Source: Eubacterium multiforme
GTDB lineage: Bacteria > Bacillota > Clostridia > Clostridiales > Clostridiaceae
DNA length: 64,000 nt
Reading direction: 5' to 3'
Assembly (NCBI RefSeq): GCF_030813415.1
Contig: NZ_JAUSUF010000001.1
Location: 744,001 to 808,000, forward strand
The translations under genes were made by a program, and so were the position numbers. Below, piece by piece: positions 26,762 to 37,891 of this stretch; the first letter of the stretch is position 1, and each line of letters begins with the position of its first letter. Below the pieces are notes generated by a model that was given only the letters and a program-made list of their open reading frames with translations, ran no database searches and was not told where the DNA came from.

Positions 26762-27394
26762 TTAAATTAATTCTTCTAAAAGTTCTATATTTATATAAGG
26801 TGATAATATAACTTTTATATCATTATAATCTTCTTCTACTAACCTAAGTTTTAATATTTTAATTACTTCTTTAGCTCCTTCATTTTCTCCTTTCTTATAC
26901 AGTATTTCTTTTATTTTTTCAGTATCTACCGAGGATAATTTATTAATTATTGAAATAATTTTTGATTTTTCTCTAATACTTAAACTTCCTATTATCTCTT
27001 CCTTTTTCACATTAAATATTTGAACCTTTGAATTTGCTAACTTATCTTTTTCTCCATCATTGCTCTCATTTTCATCATTATTTTTTTCTACATTAATATT
27101 ATAATTTTTATTTTTTTCTTTATTTTCTATTTCAACATCTTTTTCTTCATATTTTTTATTACTATTATTTTCACTTTTAGGTTGTTTATTCTCATTTTTA
27201 TTATTTATATTTTCTATATCTTTATTTTCAAAATTATTATCCTCATTCTTATTTTCAAATCTATTTTTTGCTTTACTTTCATCTTGTAAAACTAAATTGT
27301 TATTAATATTTTTATTTGGATTCCAAAAAGCCACAAAATATATAGTCATTGAAGTTACTATAGATAATAATACTACCATTAATATTTTTTTCAT
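26762..27394 (-). CDS. Hypothetical membrane-anchored protein with Asn/Glu/Lys-rich linker
   Basis: A 210-residue protein I do not recognise. Residues 1-25 form a signal anchor. About 35-120 are a low-complexity Asn/Lys/Glu linker, probably disordered. About 125-210 form a helical domain (SLSIREKSKIISIINKLS, then several amphipathic helices). The layout suggests a domain held away from the outer membrane face. AGGAGGTG precedes ATG 27394. It is divergent from the sporulation gene yyaC, which hints at a sporulation link but does not prove one. Confidence 0.7.
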   Translation of the reverse strand: MKKILMVVLLSIVTSMTIYFVAFWNPNKNINNNLVLQDESKAKNRFENKNEDNNFENKDIENINNKNENKQPKSENNSNKKYEEKDVEIENKEKNKNYNINVEKNNDENESNDGEKDKLANSKVQIFNVKKEEIIGSLSIREKSKIISIINKLSSVDTEKIKEILYKKGENEGAKEVIKILKLRLVEEDYNDIKVILSPYINIELLEELI

Positions 27395-27493
27395 AATACA
27401 CCTCCTATAAAAATACTTTCCATATAAAATATTTTTATTCAGTTTATTCTATAAAAAAAATACCTACATATATATAAATATGGAGGTGCTTAT

Positions 27494-28039
27494 ATGGAAA
27501 AAAAAATTCATCACACATCCCCACTTGCTTACTATAATATATCCAAAGCTATTCTAAATTCTTTTTCTGAAAATACAGTAATAATTTGTATAGGAACTGA
27601 TAAATGTATAGGGGATTGTTTAGGTCCTCTTGTTGGTACTATATTAAATATTAACAACTTTCCTCTTCCTGTATATGGATCAATAGATAATCCAATACAC
27701 GCATTAAATATAAATAAAAATTTAGAATATATTAAAAAAACTCATCCAAACGCTTATATAATTGGAATAGATGCCTGTTTAGGACAGGAATCTTCAATAG
27801 GTGAGATTCATATTAGAAACTTTGCTATACACCCTGGAAAGGGAGTAGGTAAATCCTTACCTGAAGTTGGGGATAAATCAATTGTTGGAATTGTTGACTC
27901 TAATGAAAATGCTGACTTCTTCTATAGTAAATCTATTCGTTTATCTTTAATTTTTAAAATGGCAAAGGTTATTGCAGATGGATTAATTCATTCATATTAT
28001 GAATATGAAAATTTAAATAAAAATAAACCCAAATTATAA
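27494..28039 (+). CDS. yyaC: YyaC-family spore protease-like protein
   Basis: A 181-residue protein of the YyaC family, related in fold to the germination protease GPR. Recognised by IGTDKCIGDCLGPLVG, the conserved acidic IGIDACLG and GKGVGKSLPEVGD. In Bacillus it is made in the forespore; the function is not settled. GGAGGTG precedes ATG 27494. The gene converges on mbl with a shared terminator that overlaps its stop codon. Confidence 0.87.
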   Translation: MEKKIHHTSPLAYYNISKAILNSFSENTVIICIGTDKCIGDCLGPLVGTILNINNFPLPVYGSIDNPIHALNINKNLEYIKKTHPNAYIIGIDACLGQESSIGEIHIRNFAIHPGKGVGKSLPEVGDKSIVGIVDSNENADFFYSKSIRLSLIFKMAKVIADGLIHSYYEYENLNKNKPKL

Positions 28040-28055
28040 ATTTGGGTTTATTTTT
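28024..28055. terminator. Bidirectional terminator between yyaC and mbl
   Basis: A 12-bp stem TAAACCCAAATT/AATTTGGGTTTA (28024-28035 with 28039-28050) and a 3-base loop. It includes the yyaC stop codon and ends in T-runs on the plus strand and a weaker one on the minus strand. Confidence 0.85.
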
Positions 28056-28058
28056 ATA

Positions 28059-29105
28059 CTATTCAATTAGTACAACTTCCTGATCATTTATAGCTTTGTC
28101 TAATTTATCAATATATCCTAAAACAGAACCTGTACCCTCAGCAACAGCCTCTACTGAATTTTCTGCAACATTTACAGTAACTCCAGTTTCTGATTCTATA
28201 AGTTTGTCTAATCCATGAAGTAAAGAACCTCCACCAGTCATAAGTATACCCTTTTCTATAATATCTGATGATATTTCAGGTGGTGTTTTCTCTAAAACTA
28301 ATTTAACAGCTTCAACTATTAAATTAACTGGCTCTTTAAGAGCTTCCCTTATTTCGTTTGATGTTATCTTTATTTCATCAGGTAAACCTGTAACTAAGTT
28401 TCTTCCTTTAACTGATGCTTCTTCATTTCTTGAATTATTAAAGGCTGAACCTATTTCCATCTTAATTTGTTCTGCTGTTTTTTCACCAATCATTATCTTA
28501 TATCTTGTTCTTATATATTTAATTATAGCTTCATCAAACTTATCTCCAGCAACTTTTATAGATGATCTTACAACTATTCCTCCTAAGGATATTACTGCAA
28601 CATCACAAGTTCCTCCACCTATGTCTACAATCATCCATCCGTCAGGTTTAGTTATATCTAATCCTGCACCTATTGCAGCTGCAAGAGGCTCCTCTATTAA
28701 GTGTACTTTTTTTGCTCCTGAATTTCTAGCTGCTTCCATAACAGCTCTCTTTTCTACCTCTGATGCTTGGGATGGTACGCATACCATTATATTAGGTGTT
28801 ATAATCTTTTTATTTCCAACTGCTTTGCTTATAAATTCCTTTAGCATTTTTTCTGTTACATCATAATCAGAAATAACACCATCTTTTAAAGGTCTAACTG
28901 CAATAATATTTCCTGGAGTTCTTCCTATCATTTTTCTAGCTTCTTCTCCTACAGCTAAAACCTTACCATTACTTGTATTTATAGCAACTACTGATGGTTC
29001 CTTTAATACAATACCCTTACCTTTTACATATACTAATACTGTTGCTGTTCCTAGGTCTATACCTAAATCATTTTTTGATTTCCAAAACCACATTCCAAAG
29101 TTCAC
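28059..29105 (-). CDS. mbl: MreB/Mbl rod-shape actin homologue
   Basis: A 348-residue bacterial actin with the phosphate-1 motif GIDLGTATVLVY, the phosphate-2 motif IVDIGGGTCDVAVI and the adenosine motif TGGGSLLHG. It forms membrane-associated filaments that guide cell-wall synthesis. An extra N-terminal stretch with Trp residues (GMWFWKSK) is a probable membrane anchor. It follows spoIIID, the same order as spoIIID-mbl in B. subtilis, which favours the name Mbl. Confidence 0.92.
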   Translation of the reverse strand: MNFGMWFWKSKNDLGIDLGTATVLVYVKGKGIVLKEPSVVAINTSNGKVLAVGEEARKMIGRTPGNIIAVRPLKDGVISDYDVTEKMLKEFISKAVGNKKIITPNIMVCVPSQASEVEKRAVMEAARNSGAKKVHLIEEPLAAAIGAGLDITKPDGWMIVDIGGGTCDVAVISLGGIVVRSSIKVAGDKFDEAIIKYIRTRYKIMIGEKTAEQIKMEIGSAFNNSRNEEASVKGRNLVTGLPDEIKITSNEIREALKEPVNLIVEAVKLVLEKTPPEISSDIIEKGILMTGGGSLLHGLDKLIESETGVTVNVAENSVEAVAEGTGSVLGYIDKLDKAINDQEVVLIE

Positions 29106-29215
29106 TCCTAATTATTTACAATTTATTTTAGAATTTTTTACATTTTTTATATAACCATACAATAAATTATATATGGAATATGATTTTTATTCAACTTTTT
29201 CCAAAAAAATTTACA

Positions 29216-29467
29216 CTATTCAGCAGTTTTATATTTTAGCTTAGTAGCCTTTCCACCTCTTATATGTCTTTCAGCTTTATTAAGTTCTAAAATTGTATGA
29301 GTTTTTTCTGCTATAATTGGATTTATCTTAGGAAGCCTTTCTGTCATATCTTTGTGAATTGTACTTTTACTAACTCCGAAAACTTTTGCTGTTTTTCTTA
29401 TTGTAGCTTTTGAATCAATAATATATTGGGCCACTTCTAATACTCTTTCTTCAATATAGTCTTTCAA
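29216..29467 (-). CDS. spoIIID: Sporulation transcription factor SpoIIID
   Basis: An 83-residue DNA-binding protein of the mother cell that tunes the sigma-E regulon. The helix-turn-helix is TIRKTAKVFGVSKSTIHKD, followed by the basic C-terminal region RHIRGGKATKLKYK that adds DNA contacts. The start is TTG 29467 behind AAGGAGGGAG. It lies between spoIIQ and mbl, as in other spore formers. Confidence 0.96.
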   Translation of the reverse strand: MKDYIEERVLEVAQYIIDSKATIRKTAKVFGVSKSTIHKDMTERLPKINPIIAEKTHTILELNKAERHIRGGKATKLKYKTAE

Positions 29468-29502
29468 AATGCTCCCTCCTTAAACTATACTTATTTTTTT
29501 AT

Positions 29503-29538
29503 ATTAATCAGCCATTTTAGAAAAAATGACTGATTAAT
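29503..29538 (-). terminator. Stem-loop after spoIIQ
   Basis: A 16-bp stem (29503-29518 with 29523-29538) that is fully paired only as minus-strand RNA, where the one non-Watson-Crick pair is a G-U wobble. The tail lacks a T-run, so termination may be partial. Confidence 0.55.
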
Positions 29539-29545
29539 GCATTTC

Positions 29546-30313
29546 TTATTTTTTGTAGCTAAAATATTTTATTGGATCTACTTCTGTGTATTTATCATCT
29601 TTCTTTGAAAATACTTTTAAATGTAAGAAATCTTCTTTAACACACATTTTTAAAGTACTTGATGTATTTCCAATCTTTCCAATTTCCTGTCCCTTTGTAA
29701 CTTTATCACCTTTTTTAACTTTTAAATTTTTATCTAAATTTGAATAAGATGTCTTTACTCCATTTGGATGTTTTACTGTAACTGTAACTCCATAAGTTAC
29801 ATCATTTTCTATTACACTTTCTATTATTCCATCCTCTGAAGCCTTTACAGCAGTTCCTAAAGGAGCCTTTACAGAAATTCCTCCATAACTATAACTTGAA
29901 TCACCTTTTTCACCTGATGGAACTTGCTTTCCATCCTTAAAAATATATGGTTCATTATGTGATTTTAAAAGTTTTCCTTCTAGTGGATTGTTAAAATTCA
30001 TCTTACTGTTAGTTCCAACAGGCTTTGTTGGTGTTTGTTTCTTTTCACCTTCTACCCTTTCGGAATTCTCCCTAACACTTTCTACATTTGTTTTTTGATT
30101 TTCTTCAATATTTAAAGCCACTTCATTTTCTTTATTTGCTTTATTTTCTTCTGGCTTATTTCCTACGCCCTTTATTGCAATTGCTCCAATTATAGTAACT
30201 ACACATAAACCTACAAATAAAGCTACATAAAAGCCTTCCTTCTTAAAAAAATTCTTAATACTAGTCATTATTTTTTTAGATTTTTCTTTAAATCCATTTG
30301 ATTTTTTATTCAT
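29546..30313 (-). CDS. spoIIQ: SpoIIQ-type LytM (M23) sporulation protein, degenerate active site
   Basis: A 255-residue forespore membrane protein: cytoplasmic basic N-terminus, one helix (about 29-50), a charged linker and a LytM domain (about 115-250). SpoIIQ pairs with SpoIIIAH across the intermembrane space during engulfment. The zinc motifs are lost: HxxxD reads YGGIS and HxH reads HLK, so no endopeptidase activity is expected. I chose ATG 30313 because AAAGGAGG lies eight bases upstream; the GTG three codons earlier overlaps the RBS. It lies between spoIID and spoIIID. Confidence 0.88.
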   Translation of the reverse strand: MNKKSNGFKEKSKKIMTSIKNFFKKEGFYVALFVGLCVVTIIGAIAIKGVGNKPEENKANKENEVALNIEENQKTNVESVRENSERVEGEKKQTPTKPVGTNSKMNFNNPLEGKLLKSHNEPYIFKDGKQVPSGEKGDSSYSYGGISVKAPLGTAVKASEDGIIESVIENDVTYGVTVTVKHPNGVKTSYSNLDKNLKVKKGDKVTKGQEIGKIGNTSSTLKMCVKEDFLHLKVFSKKDDKYTEVDPIKYFSYKK

Positions 30314-30384
30314 AATAAACACCTCCTTTACTTATTTTTCCCATTTTTATGAAAAATAATCCTTTTTGTTTAATTTTCTTATAA

Positions 30385-30427
30385 CAAAAAAAAGATGATA
30401 TTTGATTATTTACCAAATATCATCTTT
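30385..30427 (-). terminator. Terminator of spoIID
   Basis: A 14-bp stem AAAGATGATATTTG/CAAATATCATCTTT (30391-30404 with 30414-30427) with T8 on the minus strand. Confidence 0.92.
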
Positions 30428-30444
30428 ATATACTTTTTTCACTT

Positions 30445-31473
30445 TTATTTATAAACAATTTTTCCAATTTCTATATCTGTATAATAATGTTTTAATATAT
30501 CCTCATATTTCTTTCCTTCTTTTGCCATAACATTAGCACCCCATTGACTCATTCCAACACCATGTCCATTGCCTTTACATTTTATCTTAACTTTATTTTC
30601 TAAATACTCAATAGTAAAATTTGCAGATTTTAAATCAAATAATTTTCTAAACTCAATTCCACTTATTATTGTTTTGCCAAGTTGTATTTCATCAACTGCA
30701 CCACCATCTGTTCTTGATTTTATTTTTATGTTTTCTTTTATATTCTTTTCATTAAGCTTTGCTCTTTTATATTTTAGATTAATTATATTTATAAAATCTT
30801 TATTTTTTAATTCTTTTTCAGATTCATATACAGGAGAAACCTCTTCTCCTAAACTATTTATTGATCTTAAATACGGAACTTCTGATGAAAATACATCTTC
30901 TGCATTTTCTGTTTTTCCTGAACTTGTTGAAAAAAATTGAGGATATAATACCAACTTTCCTTTATAAGTTAAAACTTGTCCTTTAGTATCTTCTACAGCT
31001 TTTTTTATTTTTTCATAATTATTATTTCTCTCTTTCTCTTCCCATTTAGACATTCTTTCTTTTTTGTTCATATATGCTTGACAATGAACACCATCACATA
31101 TTTCCCCACCATTAGCTAAATTGCAATTTTTAAGTCTTTTGCTATAATAAAATGTTCTTGCTGCTATTGATTGAGCCTTTAATGCTTCTATCTCAAACTT
31201 TGCTGGCATTTCACTTGAAACTACTCCTAGAACATAATCTTCAACTTTAATTTCTTCAATCTTTTTTTCCTTAGTTCTATAAACTTTAACTTTATCCTTT
31301 CCTTTAATAAAAACACTTAATTCTTTGTTATCATTATAATAAGTTCCATCAGAACTAAAATTCTTTATTCCACTTCCCATAAGAATAAAGGGAATAATCA
31401 TCATAAATATTAAAATAATTCCTGTAGTAATACCTATTCTTTTAAGATTTTTTAGTATCTCATTTTCTCTCAC
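30445..31473 (-). CDS. spoIID: Stage II sporulation protein D (engulfment lytic transglycosylase)
   Basis: A 342-residue SpoIID: one N-terminal membrane helix (about 15-35) and the SpoIID domain, with VLGVVSSEMPAKFEIEALKAQSIAARTF, the Cys pair in CDGVHCQAY and the C-terminal GNGHGVGMSQWGA. The catalytic Glu is in SSEMP. It cuts glycan strands with SpoIIP during engulfment. It starts at GTG 31473 behind GGAGGGATAAAG. A sigma-E-like promoter lies at 31504-31532. Confidence 0.96.
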   Translation of the reverse strand: MRENEILKNLKRIGITTGIILIFMMIIPFILMGSGIKNFSSDGTYYNDNKELSVFIKGKDKVKVYRTKEKKIEEIKVEDYVLGVVSSEMPAKFEIEALKAQSIAARTFYYSKRLKNCNLANGGEICDGVHCQAYMNKKERMSKWEEKERNNNYEKIKKAVEDTKGQVLTYKGKLVLYPQFFSTSSGKTENAEDVFSSEVPYLRSINSLGEEVSPVYESEKELKNKDFINIINLKYKRAKLNEKNIKENIKIKSRTDGGAVDEIQLGKTIISGIEFRKLFDLKSANFTIEYLENKVKIKCKGNGHGVGMSQWGANVMAKEGKKYEDILKHYYTDIEIGKIVYK

Positions 31474-31503
31474 CTTTATCCCTCCATAAATTTATATACA
31501 CCT

Positions 31504-31532
31504 ATTTATATGTTTTTAATCTAAAAATATAC
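31504..31532 (-). promoter_or_regulatory. Candidate sigma-E promoter of spoIID
   Basis: GTATATT (31532-31526), 13-bp spacer, CATATAAAT (31512-31504) on the minus strand. It resembles the sigma-E -10 CATACANT, about 30 bp before the start codon. Confidence 0.4.
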
Positions 31533-31561
31533 TTACTATTATAAATTTATGTAAAGCTTCC

Positions 31562-31595
31562 AAAAAAAATAGAAGGTTTTAATCCTTCTATTTTT
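31562..31595 (-). terminator. Terminator of murA
   Basis: The stem AAAAATAGAAGG/CCTTCTATTTTT (31565-31576 with 31584-31595) overlaps the last codons of murA and has T8 on the minus strand. Confidence 0.9.
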
Positions 31596-32847
31596 CTATC
31601 CTATAAATACAAGCTCCAAGTTTTCTAAACTTTTCTTCTATATTTAAATAGCCTCTATCTATATGATAGATATCACTTATTTCAGTAGTTCCATCTGCTA
31701 CAAGCCCTGCAAGTATCATAGCTGCACCAGCTCTTAAATCTGTAGCCTTAACTTCACATCCTGTTAATTTAGACACACCTTCAATTATTGCAGTTCTTCC
31801 ATCTATTTTTATTTTAGCTCCCATTCTAACTAGTTCTGCCACATGCATAAACCTATTTTCAAAAACAGTTTCTGTAATTATACTAGAACCCTTTGTAACT
31901 GCAAGTAATGCCATTATTTGAGGTTGCATATCTGTTGGAAATCCTGGATATGGCAATGTTTTTATATCAACAGATTTTTTATCTAATCTACCATCTACTA
32001 TTATTCCATTATCTTCTTCTGTTAAAATAATTCCACATTCCTTTAATTTTTCTATTAAAGGTCTTAAATGTTCTTCATTTACATCATTTATTTTTATCAT
32101 ACTGTTAGTTATTGCAGCAGCTACCATAAATGTCCCAGCTTCTATTCTATCGTAAATAGGTTTATAGGATGTTCCTTTTAATTCCTTTACACCTTCTATT
32201 GTAATCTTACCAAGTCCTGCACCCTTTATATTTGCTCCCATTGAATTTAAAAAGTTTGCTAAATCCCATATTTCTGGTTCTTCAGCAGCATTTTCTATAA
32301 TTGTTGTTCCATTTGCCAAAACTGCTGCCATCATAATATTTTCAGTAGCTCCTACAGATGGAAAATCTAAATATATCCTATTTCCTATAAGTCTTTTAGC
32401 CCTTGCTTCAACAAATCCATGTCCTTGTGTAATTTCTGCACCTAATGCACTTAATCCCTTTAAATGTAAATCTATAGGTCTACTTCCTATATTGCAACCA
32501 CCAGGCATTGATAGCTTACAGTATCCAAACCTAGAAAGCATAGGTCCCATAATTAAAAAAGATGCCCTCATTTTTCTAACAAGACTATTAGTTGCATCAA
32601 AATTTTTAAGATTTTCTGTATTTATTTTAAGATTAGTACTAATTTTTGAATAATTAACATCTGCGTCTAATCCTTTAAGCAAATTCAATATAACTTGAAC
32701 ATCTTCTAACATTGGTGTATTTTTTATTATTATTTCATTAGGAGATAATATTGTAGATACTATTATAGGTAACACGGAATTTTTTGCCGAGCTTATATTT
32801 ACATCTCCTTGTAATCTACTAACTCCCTTTACAATTATTTTTTCCAT
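31588..32847 (-). CDS. murA: UDP-N-acetylglucosamine 1-carboxyvinyltransferase
   Basis: A 419-residue MurA, the first committed enzyme of peptidoglycan synthesis, joining enolpyruvate from PEP to UDP-GlcNAc. The catalytic Cys118 is present in MPGGCNIGSRP, so it should be fosfomycin-sensitive. I start it at ATG 32847 (MEKIIVKG) with GGAGG five bases upstream; the Met at 32859 contains that RBS. The ywmB-murA-spoIID order matches B. subtilis murAA. Confidence 0.96.
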   Translation of the reverse strand: MEKIIVKGVSRLQGDVNISSAKNSVLPIIVSTILSPNEIIIKNTPMLEDVQVILNLLKGLDADVNYSKISTNLKINTENLKNFDATNSLVRKMRASFLIMGPMLSRFGYCKLSMPGGCNIGSRPIDLHLKGLSALGAEITQGHGFVEARAKRLIGNRIYLDFPSVGATENIMMAAVLANGTTIIENAAEEPEIWDLANFLNSMGANIKGAGLGKITIEGVKELKGTSYKPIYDRIEAGTFMVAAAITNSMIKINDVNEEHLRPLIEKLKECGIILTEEDNGIIVDGRLDKKSVDIKTLPYPGFPTDMQPQIMALLAVTKGSSIITETVFENRFMHVAELVRMGAKIKIDGRTAIIEGVSKLTGCEVKATDLRAGAAMILAGLVADGTTEISDIYHIDRGYLNIEEKFRKLGACIYRIEK

Positions 32848-32868
32848 ATTTTCCTCCATAATTAATTA

Positions 32869-33483
32869 TTAGTATGTTGTAAATATAGTAGGAGTTCCAA
32901 TAATAACATATATCCCTGTATCATATTCTACAATTCCATAACTAAATTCCTTATTGTTAGGCAATTTTTCTTTACCTACATATCCATTATGAATTTTTAG
33001 GAATTTATCATTTAACTTTATATCTTTTAAGCTTTTTACATCATTTAATCTACCTTTATAATATTCAAAATATTTAACAGACTTAGTTTTATTATTTTGT
33101 AATTTTTTTAATATATTTTTCAAGTCTAAATTTAATATTTTTTTATTTTTATTTAATATAATACCTTCAACAAATACATAGTTATTTTCTTTCCAAAGTT
33201 TAATTTCTATAGTATTTTCACCTTTAATATAAAAATGATACTTATCTATTAACTCAAAAGTATATTCATCTTTAAATATATTTTTTATTCTTAAAACTTC
33301 ATCATCTATATCTGATTTAATATTATATTGAATCTTAACTCCATTTTCTGAAAAAACTGTTTTATCCATAACAACTTCTTCTATATAGTTATAATTCTCT
33401 TTACTTATAGCACTTCCATTAGGTACACCAACTAAATTAAGAGTGAAAATAATAAAATAGATAAATAAACTTTTTGCCTCCAT
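32869..33483 (-). CDS. ywmB: YwmB-like secreted protein
   Basis: A 204-residue protein with a signal peptide (about 1-25, ending NGSA) and a soluble mixed alpha/beta domain. It matches YwmB in size and in position directly before murA and spoIID. YwmB has a TATA-box-binding-like fold and no known function. The sequence carries no strong motif, so the name rests mainly on context. Confidence 0.6.
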   Translation of the reverse strand: MEAKSLFIYFIIFTLNLVGVPNGSAISKENYNYIEEVVMDKTVFSENGVKIQYNIKSDIDDEVLRIKNIFKDEYTFELIDKYHFYIKGENTIEIKLWKENNYVFVEGIILNKNKKILNLDLKNILKKLQNNKTKSVKYFEYYKGRLNDVKSLKDIKLNDKFLKIHNGYVGKEKLPNNKEFSYGIVEYDTGIYVIIGTPTIFTTY

Positions 33484-33606
33484 TTTACCCCCTACCTTTC
33501 CTCTTAATTATTGTCAAATATATATTTTTTTATACAAACTATCTTTATAATACAATATATAAGTTTTATACTTTTTTTGTGATAGATTGTCATAAATTGC
33601 TATAAA

Positions 33607-33640
33607 TCAAAAAAGACCTAGATATAAATATCTAAGTCTT
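33607..33640 (-). terminator. Terminator of the atp operon
   Basis: The stem AAGACCTAGATAT/ATATCTAAGTCTT (33613-33625 with 33628-33640, one wobble) with T6 on the minus strand. Confidence 0.88.
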
Positions 33641-33644
33641 ATTT

Positions 33645-34043
33645 TTATTCATTCTTTAGTTGTAATCTTATTAATGCTCTTCTTAAAGCAGCTGTAGCTC
33701 TTTCTTTATCGTATTGTTCATCCTTTAAGCGCTTTTCAGCTCTTTCCTTTGCTGCTTTAGCTCTTTCTACATCAATTTCATCTTTTGTTTCACAAGATCC
33801 ACAACAAAAATCTAATTCATTATTTTTAAAACCAATTAATCCTCTTGCTGTGAAAAGTTCTACTTTCTCTCCATCTGCCTTAGTTACTACAGTAATTGCT
33901 TGAACTGTATTAATTACTATTGAGGCATGATTTGCAAGAATCTCAACTTTTCCTTCTGATGTATTTGTTAATAAACTTAAAACTTCTTCATCAAATTTAA
34001 CACTACTAGGTGTCATAATCTTTAGTCTAAAGGTATCAGCCAT
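33645..34043 (-). CDS. atpC: ATP synthase epsilon subunit
   Basis: A 132-residue F1 central-stalk subunit: N-terminal beta-sandwich (about 1-85) and C-terminal helical hairpin (about 90-132, with KERAEKRLKDEQYDKERA) that can inhibit ATP hydrolysis. It is the last gene of the operon, 14 bases after atpD. Confidence 0.95.
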   Translation of the reverse strand: MADTFRLKIMTPSSVKFDEEVLSLLTNTSEGKVEILANHASIVINTVQAITVVTKADGEKVELFTARGLIGFKNNELDFCCGSCETKDEIDVERAKAAKERAEKRLKDEQYDKERATAALRRALIRLQLKNE

Positions 34044-34057
34044 ACTATACCATCCCC

Positions 34058-35455
<1,398 letters not shown>

Positions 35456-35472
35456 TTAATCATACCTCCTCA

Positions 35473-36327
35473 CTATTTTTGTGCTTCTGCTCCACCTACT
35501 ATTTCAGCAATTTCTTGAGTTATAGCACTTTGTCTTATTCTATTGTATTTAGTATTTAATCTATCTAACAGGTCATCTGCATTTTTTGTAGCTCCGTCCA
35601 TTGCAGTCATTCTTGATGATTCTTCGCTAGTTTTTGCATGTAAAATACAATTTATTAATTTTGATTCTAAATAAAAATCAAATGTTGCCTTTGTTGAAGA
35701 TTCACTCTTGGATTCTAACATAAATCCAATATCTTCTTTAATATCATCAAATTCTAAAGGTAGCATTTTATCTATCTTTATTACTTGTGAAACTGGAGAT
35801 TTAAAATGTGTATATACAACATAAATTTCTCCAACTTCATTTGAATTATATAATCTTAAGGCATGTTTATAAATCATTGAAACTTCTTTTATATCAGTAT
35901 TATCCTTTATATCAACATACTCTGCAATTGTTTGGAAACCATATCTCTTCATATAAGAAATACCTTTTTTACCTAAACACATAACTAGACTATCTGATTT
36001 ATCTATTCCAACATAATTTTTTAAAGTCAATGCTATATTAACATTATACCCTCCACATAATCCTGAATCTGATGCTACAACTATATATAACTTTCTTTTT
36101 GAAGAATTGCCTGTAAAATAAATCCCTTCTTTATCAAGATCCATTGATGAATACGCTTCTTGAGCTATATTCTTAGCAGCTTCAAAATATTTGTTATTTT
36201 CGTTTAATCCCATTCTGACTCTTCTTAACTTAGAAGTGGCAACAAGTCCCATGGCCTTTGTTATTTTTTTAGTATTTTCTACAGACTTAATTCTACGTTT
36301 GATTTCAATAAGTCCTGCTCCTGCCAT
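35473..36327 (-). CDS. atpG: ATP synthase gamma subunit
   Basis: A 284-residue rotor shaft. The N-terminal coiled-coil helix (IKRRIKSVENTKKITKAM) and the C-terminal helix (MTAMDGATKNADDLL to ITQEIAEIVGGAEA) carry the family signature. The Rossmann-like middle has SDSGLCGGYN. Confidence 0.97.
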   Translation of the reverse strand: MAGAGLIEIKRRIKSVENTKKITKAMGLVATSKLRRVRMGLNENNKYFEAAKNIAQEAYSSMDLDKEGIYFTGNSSKRKLYIVVASDSGLCGGYNVNIALTLKNYVGIDKSDSLVMCLGKKGISYMKRYGFQTIAEYVDIKDNTDIKEVSMIYKHALRLYNSNEVGEIYVVYTHFKSPVSQVIKIDKMLPLEFDDIKEDIGFMLESKSESSTKATFDFYLESKLINCILHAKTSEESSRMTAMDGATKNADDLLDRLNTKYNRIRQSAITQEIAEIVGGAEAQK

Positions 36328-36372
36328 ACATCCACCTCCTAAAAGATGGCATAGCTTAATTTAAGCTATGCT

Positions 36373-37881
36373 TTATTGTAAGAATATTTTTTTGAATTCA
36401 GTAATTCCTTTTTCAAGGGATGCTTTTAATTCGTCAGTTAAAACTTTCTTTTCTACTATTTCTTTTCCTACTTCTCTATATTGAGTATCCATGTATTCTA
36501 AGAAATCTTTTTCGAACTTTCTTATATCTTCAACTTTTATATCTGATAAATAATCATTTACTGCTGCATATAAAATAATTACTTGATTTTCAACAGGCAT
36601 AGGTGAATATTGGTTTTGTTTTAAAATTTCAACCATTCTCTTACCTTTTTCAAGTCTTCTTGAAGTATCAGCATCTAAATCTGATCCAAATTGAGCAAAT
36701 GATTCTAATTCTCTATATTGGGCAAGCTCTAATCTTAAAGTACCTGAAACTTGTTTCATAGCTTTAATTTGAGCATTACCACCAACTCTTGATACTGATA
36801 TACCTGCATTAACAGCTGGTCTTTGTCCTGAATTAAAAAGATCTGATTCTAGGAATATTTGACCATCTGTTATTGATATAACATTAGTTGGAATATATGC
36901 AGTTACGTCTCCTGCTAGTGTTTCTATAATTGGAAGTGCTGTTAAAGAACCTCCACCATTTTTTTCTGAAAGTTTTGCTGCTCTTTCAAGTAATCTTGAA
37001 TGAATATAGAAAACATCTCCAGGATAAGCTTCTCTGCCTGGTGGTCTTTTAAGTAGTAATGACATTGTTCTATAAGCAACTGCGTGCTTTGATAAGTCAT
37101 CATATATAACCAATACATCTTTTCCTTGATGCATAAAATGTTCACCAATTGAACATCCAACATAAGGTGCTAAGTATTGTAATGGTGCTGATTCTGATGC
37201 AGTTGCAGCAACAACTGTTGTATAATCCATTGCACCAAATTCTGTTAATGTATTCACTATATGTGCTACTGTTGATTGCTTTTGACCTATTGCTACATAT
37301 ATACAAATTACATCTTTATCTTTTTGATTTATTATTGTATCTATTGTTATAGCTGTCTTACCAATTTGTCTATCTCCTATGATAAGTTCTCTTTGTCCCT
37401 TACCAATTGGAATCATTGAGTCAATTGCTTTTATTCCTGTTTGTAATGGCTCATTAACTGAACTTCTATCTAGAATGCTAGGAGCTGGAACTTCTATTGG
37501 TCTAAATGCTTCTGGTTTTATTGGTCCTTTTGCATCAATAGGATTTCCTAAGCCATCTACAACTCTTCCTATTAATTCTTGACCTACACCAACCTCAACA
37601 ATTTTTCCTGTTCTCTTAACGACATCTCCTTCTTTGATTCCTTCTTCAGAACCAAGTAAAACACATCCTACATTATCTTGTTCAAGATTTAATGCCATAC
37701 CATAAACATCATTTGGGAATTCTAACAATTCACCTTCCATACAATCATCTAAACCATATACTCTAGCAATACCATCACCAATTTGAATAATTGTACCTGA
37801 ATCTATTGTTTTTATTTGTTTGTCGTATTTTTCAATTTCACTTTTGATTATAGAAGTAATCTCTTCTGGTTTGATATTCAT
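36373..37881 (-). CDS. atpA: ATP synthase alpha subunit
   Basis: A 502-residue non-catalytic F1 subunit with Walker A GDRQIGKT and the conserved arginine finger region [13 protein letters not shown]. Gly-Asp-Arg-Gln-Ile replaces the commoner GDRQTGKT at one position. It is of normal length, between atpH and atpG. Confidence 0.98.
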   Translation of the reverse strand: MNIKPEEITSIIKSEIEKYDKQIKTIDSGTIIQIGDGIARVYGLDDCMEGELLEFPNDVYGMALNLEQDNVGCVLLGSEEGIKEGDVVKRTGKIVEVGVGQELIGRVVDGLGNPIDAKGPIKPEAFRPIEVPAPSILDRSSVNEPLQTGIKAIDSMIPIGKGQRELIIGDRQIGKTAITIDTIINQKDKDVICIYVAIGQKQSTVAHIVNTLTEFGAMDYTTVVAATASESAPLQYLAPYVGCSIGEHFMHQGKDVLVIYDDLSKHAVAYRTMSLLLKRPPGREAYPGDVFYIHSRLLERAAKLSEKNGGGSLTALPIIETLAGDVTAYIPTNVISITDGQIFLESDLFNSGQRPAVNAGISVSRVGGNAQIKAMKQVSGTLRLELAQYRELESFAQFGSDLDADTSRRLEKGKRMVEILKQNQYSPMPVENQVIILYAAVNDYLSDIKVEDIRKFEKDFLEYMDTQYREVGKEIVEKKVLTDELKASLEKGITEFKKIFLQ

Positions 37882-37891
37882 GGTTTCACCT

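Noticed and set aside
37149..37352. Plus-strand ORFs opposite the atp genes and elsewhere
   Set aside because: No RBS, biased Leu/Ser-rich composition and complete overlap with well-defined genes; they are antisense shadows.
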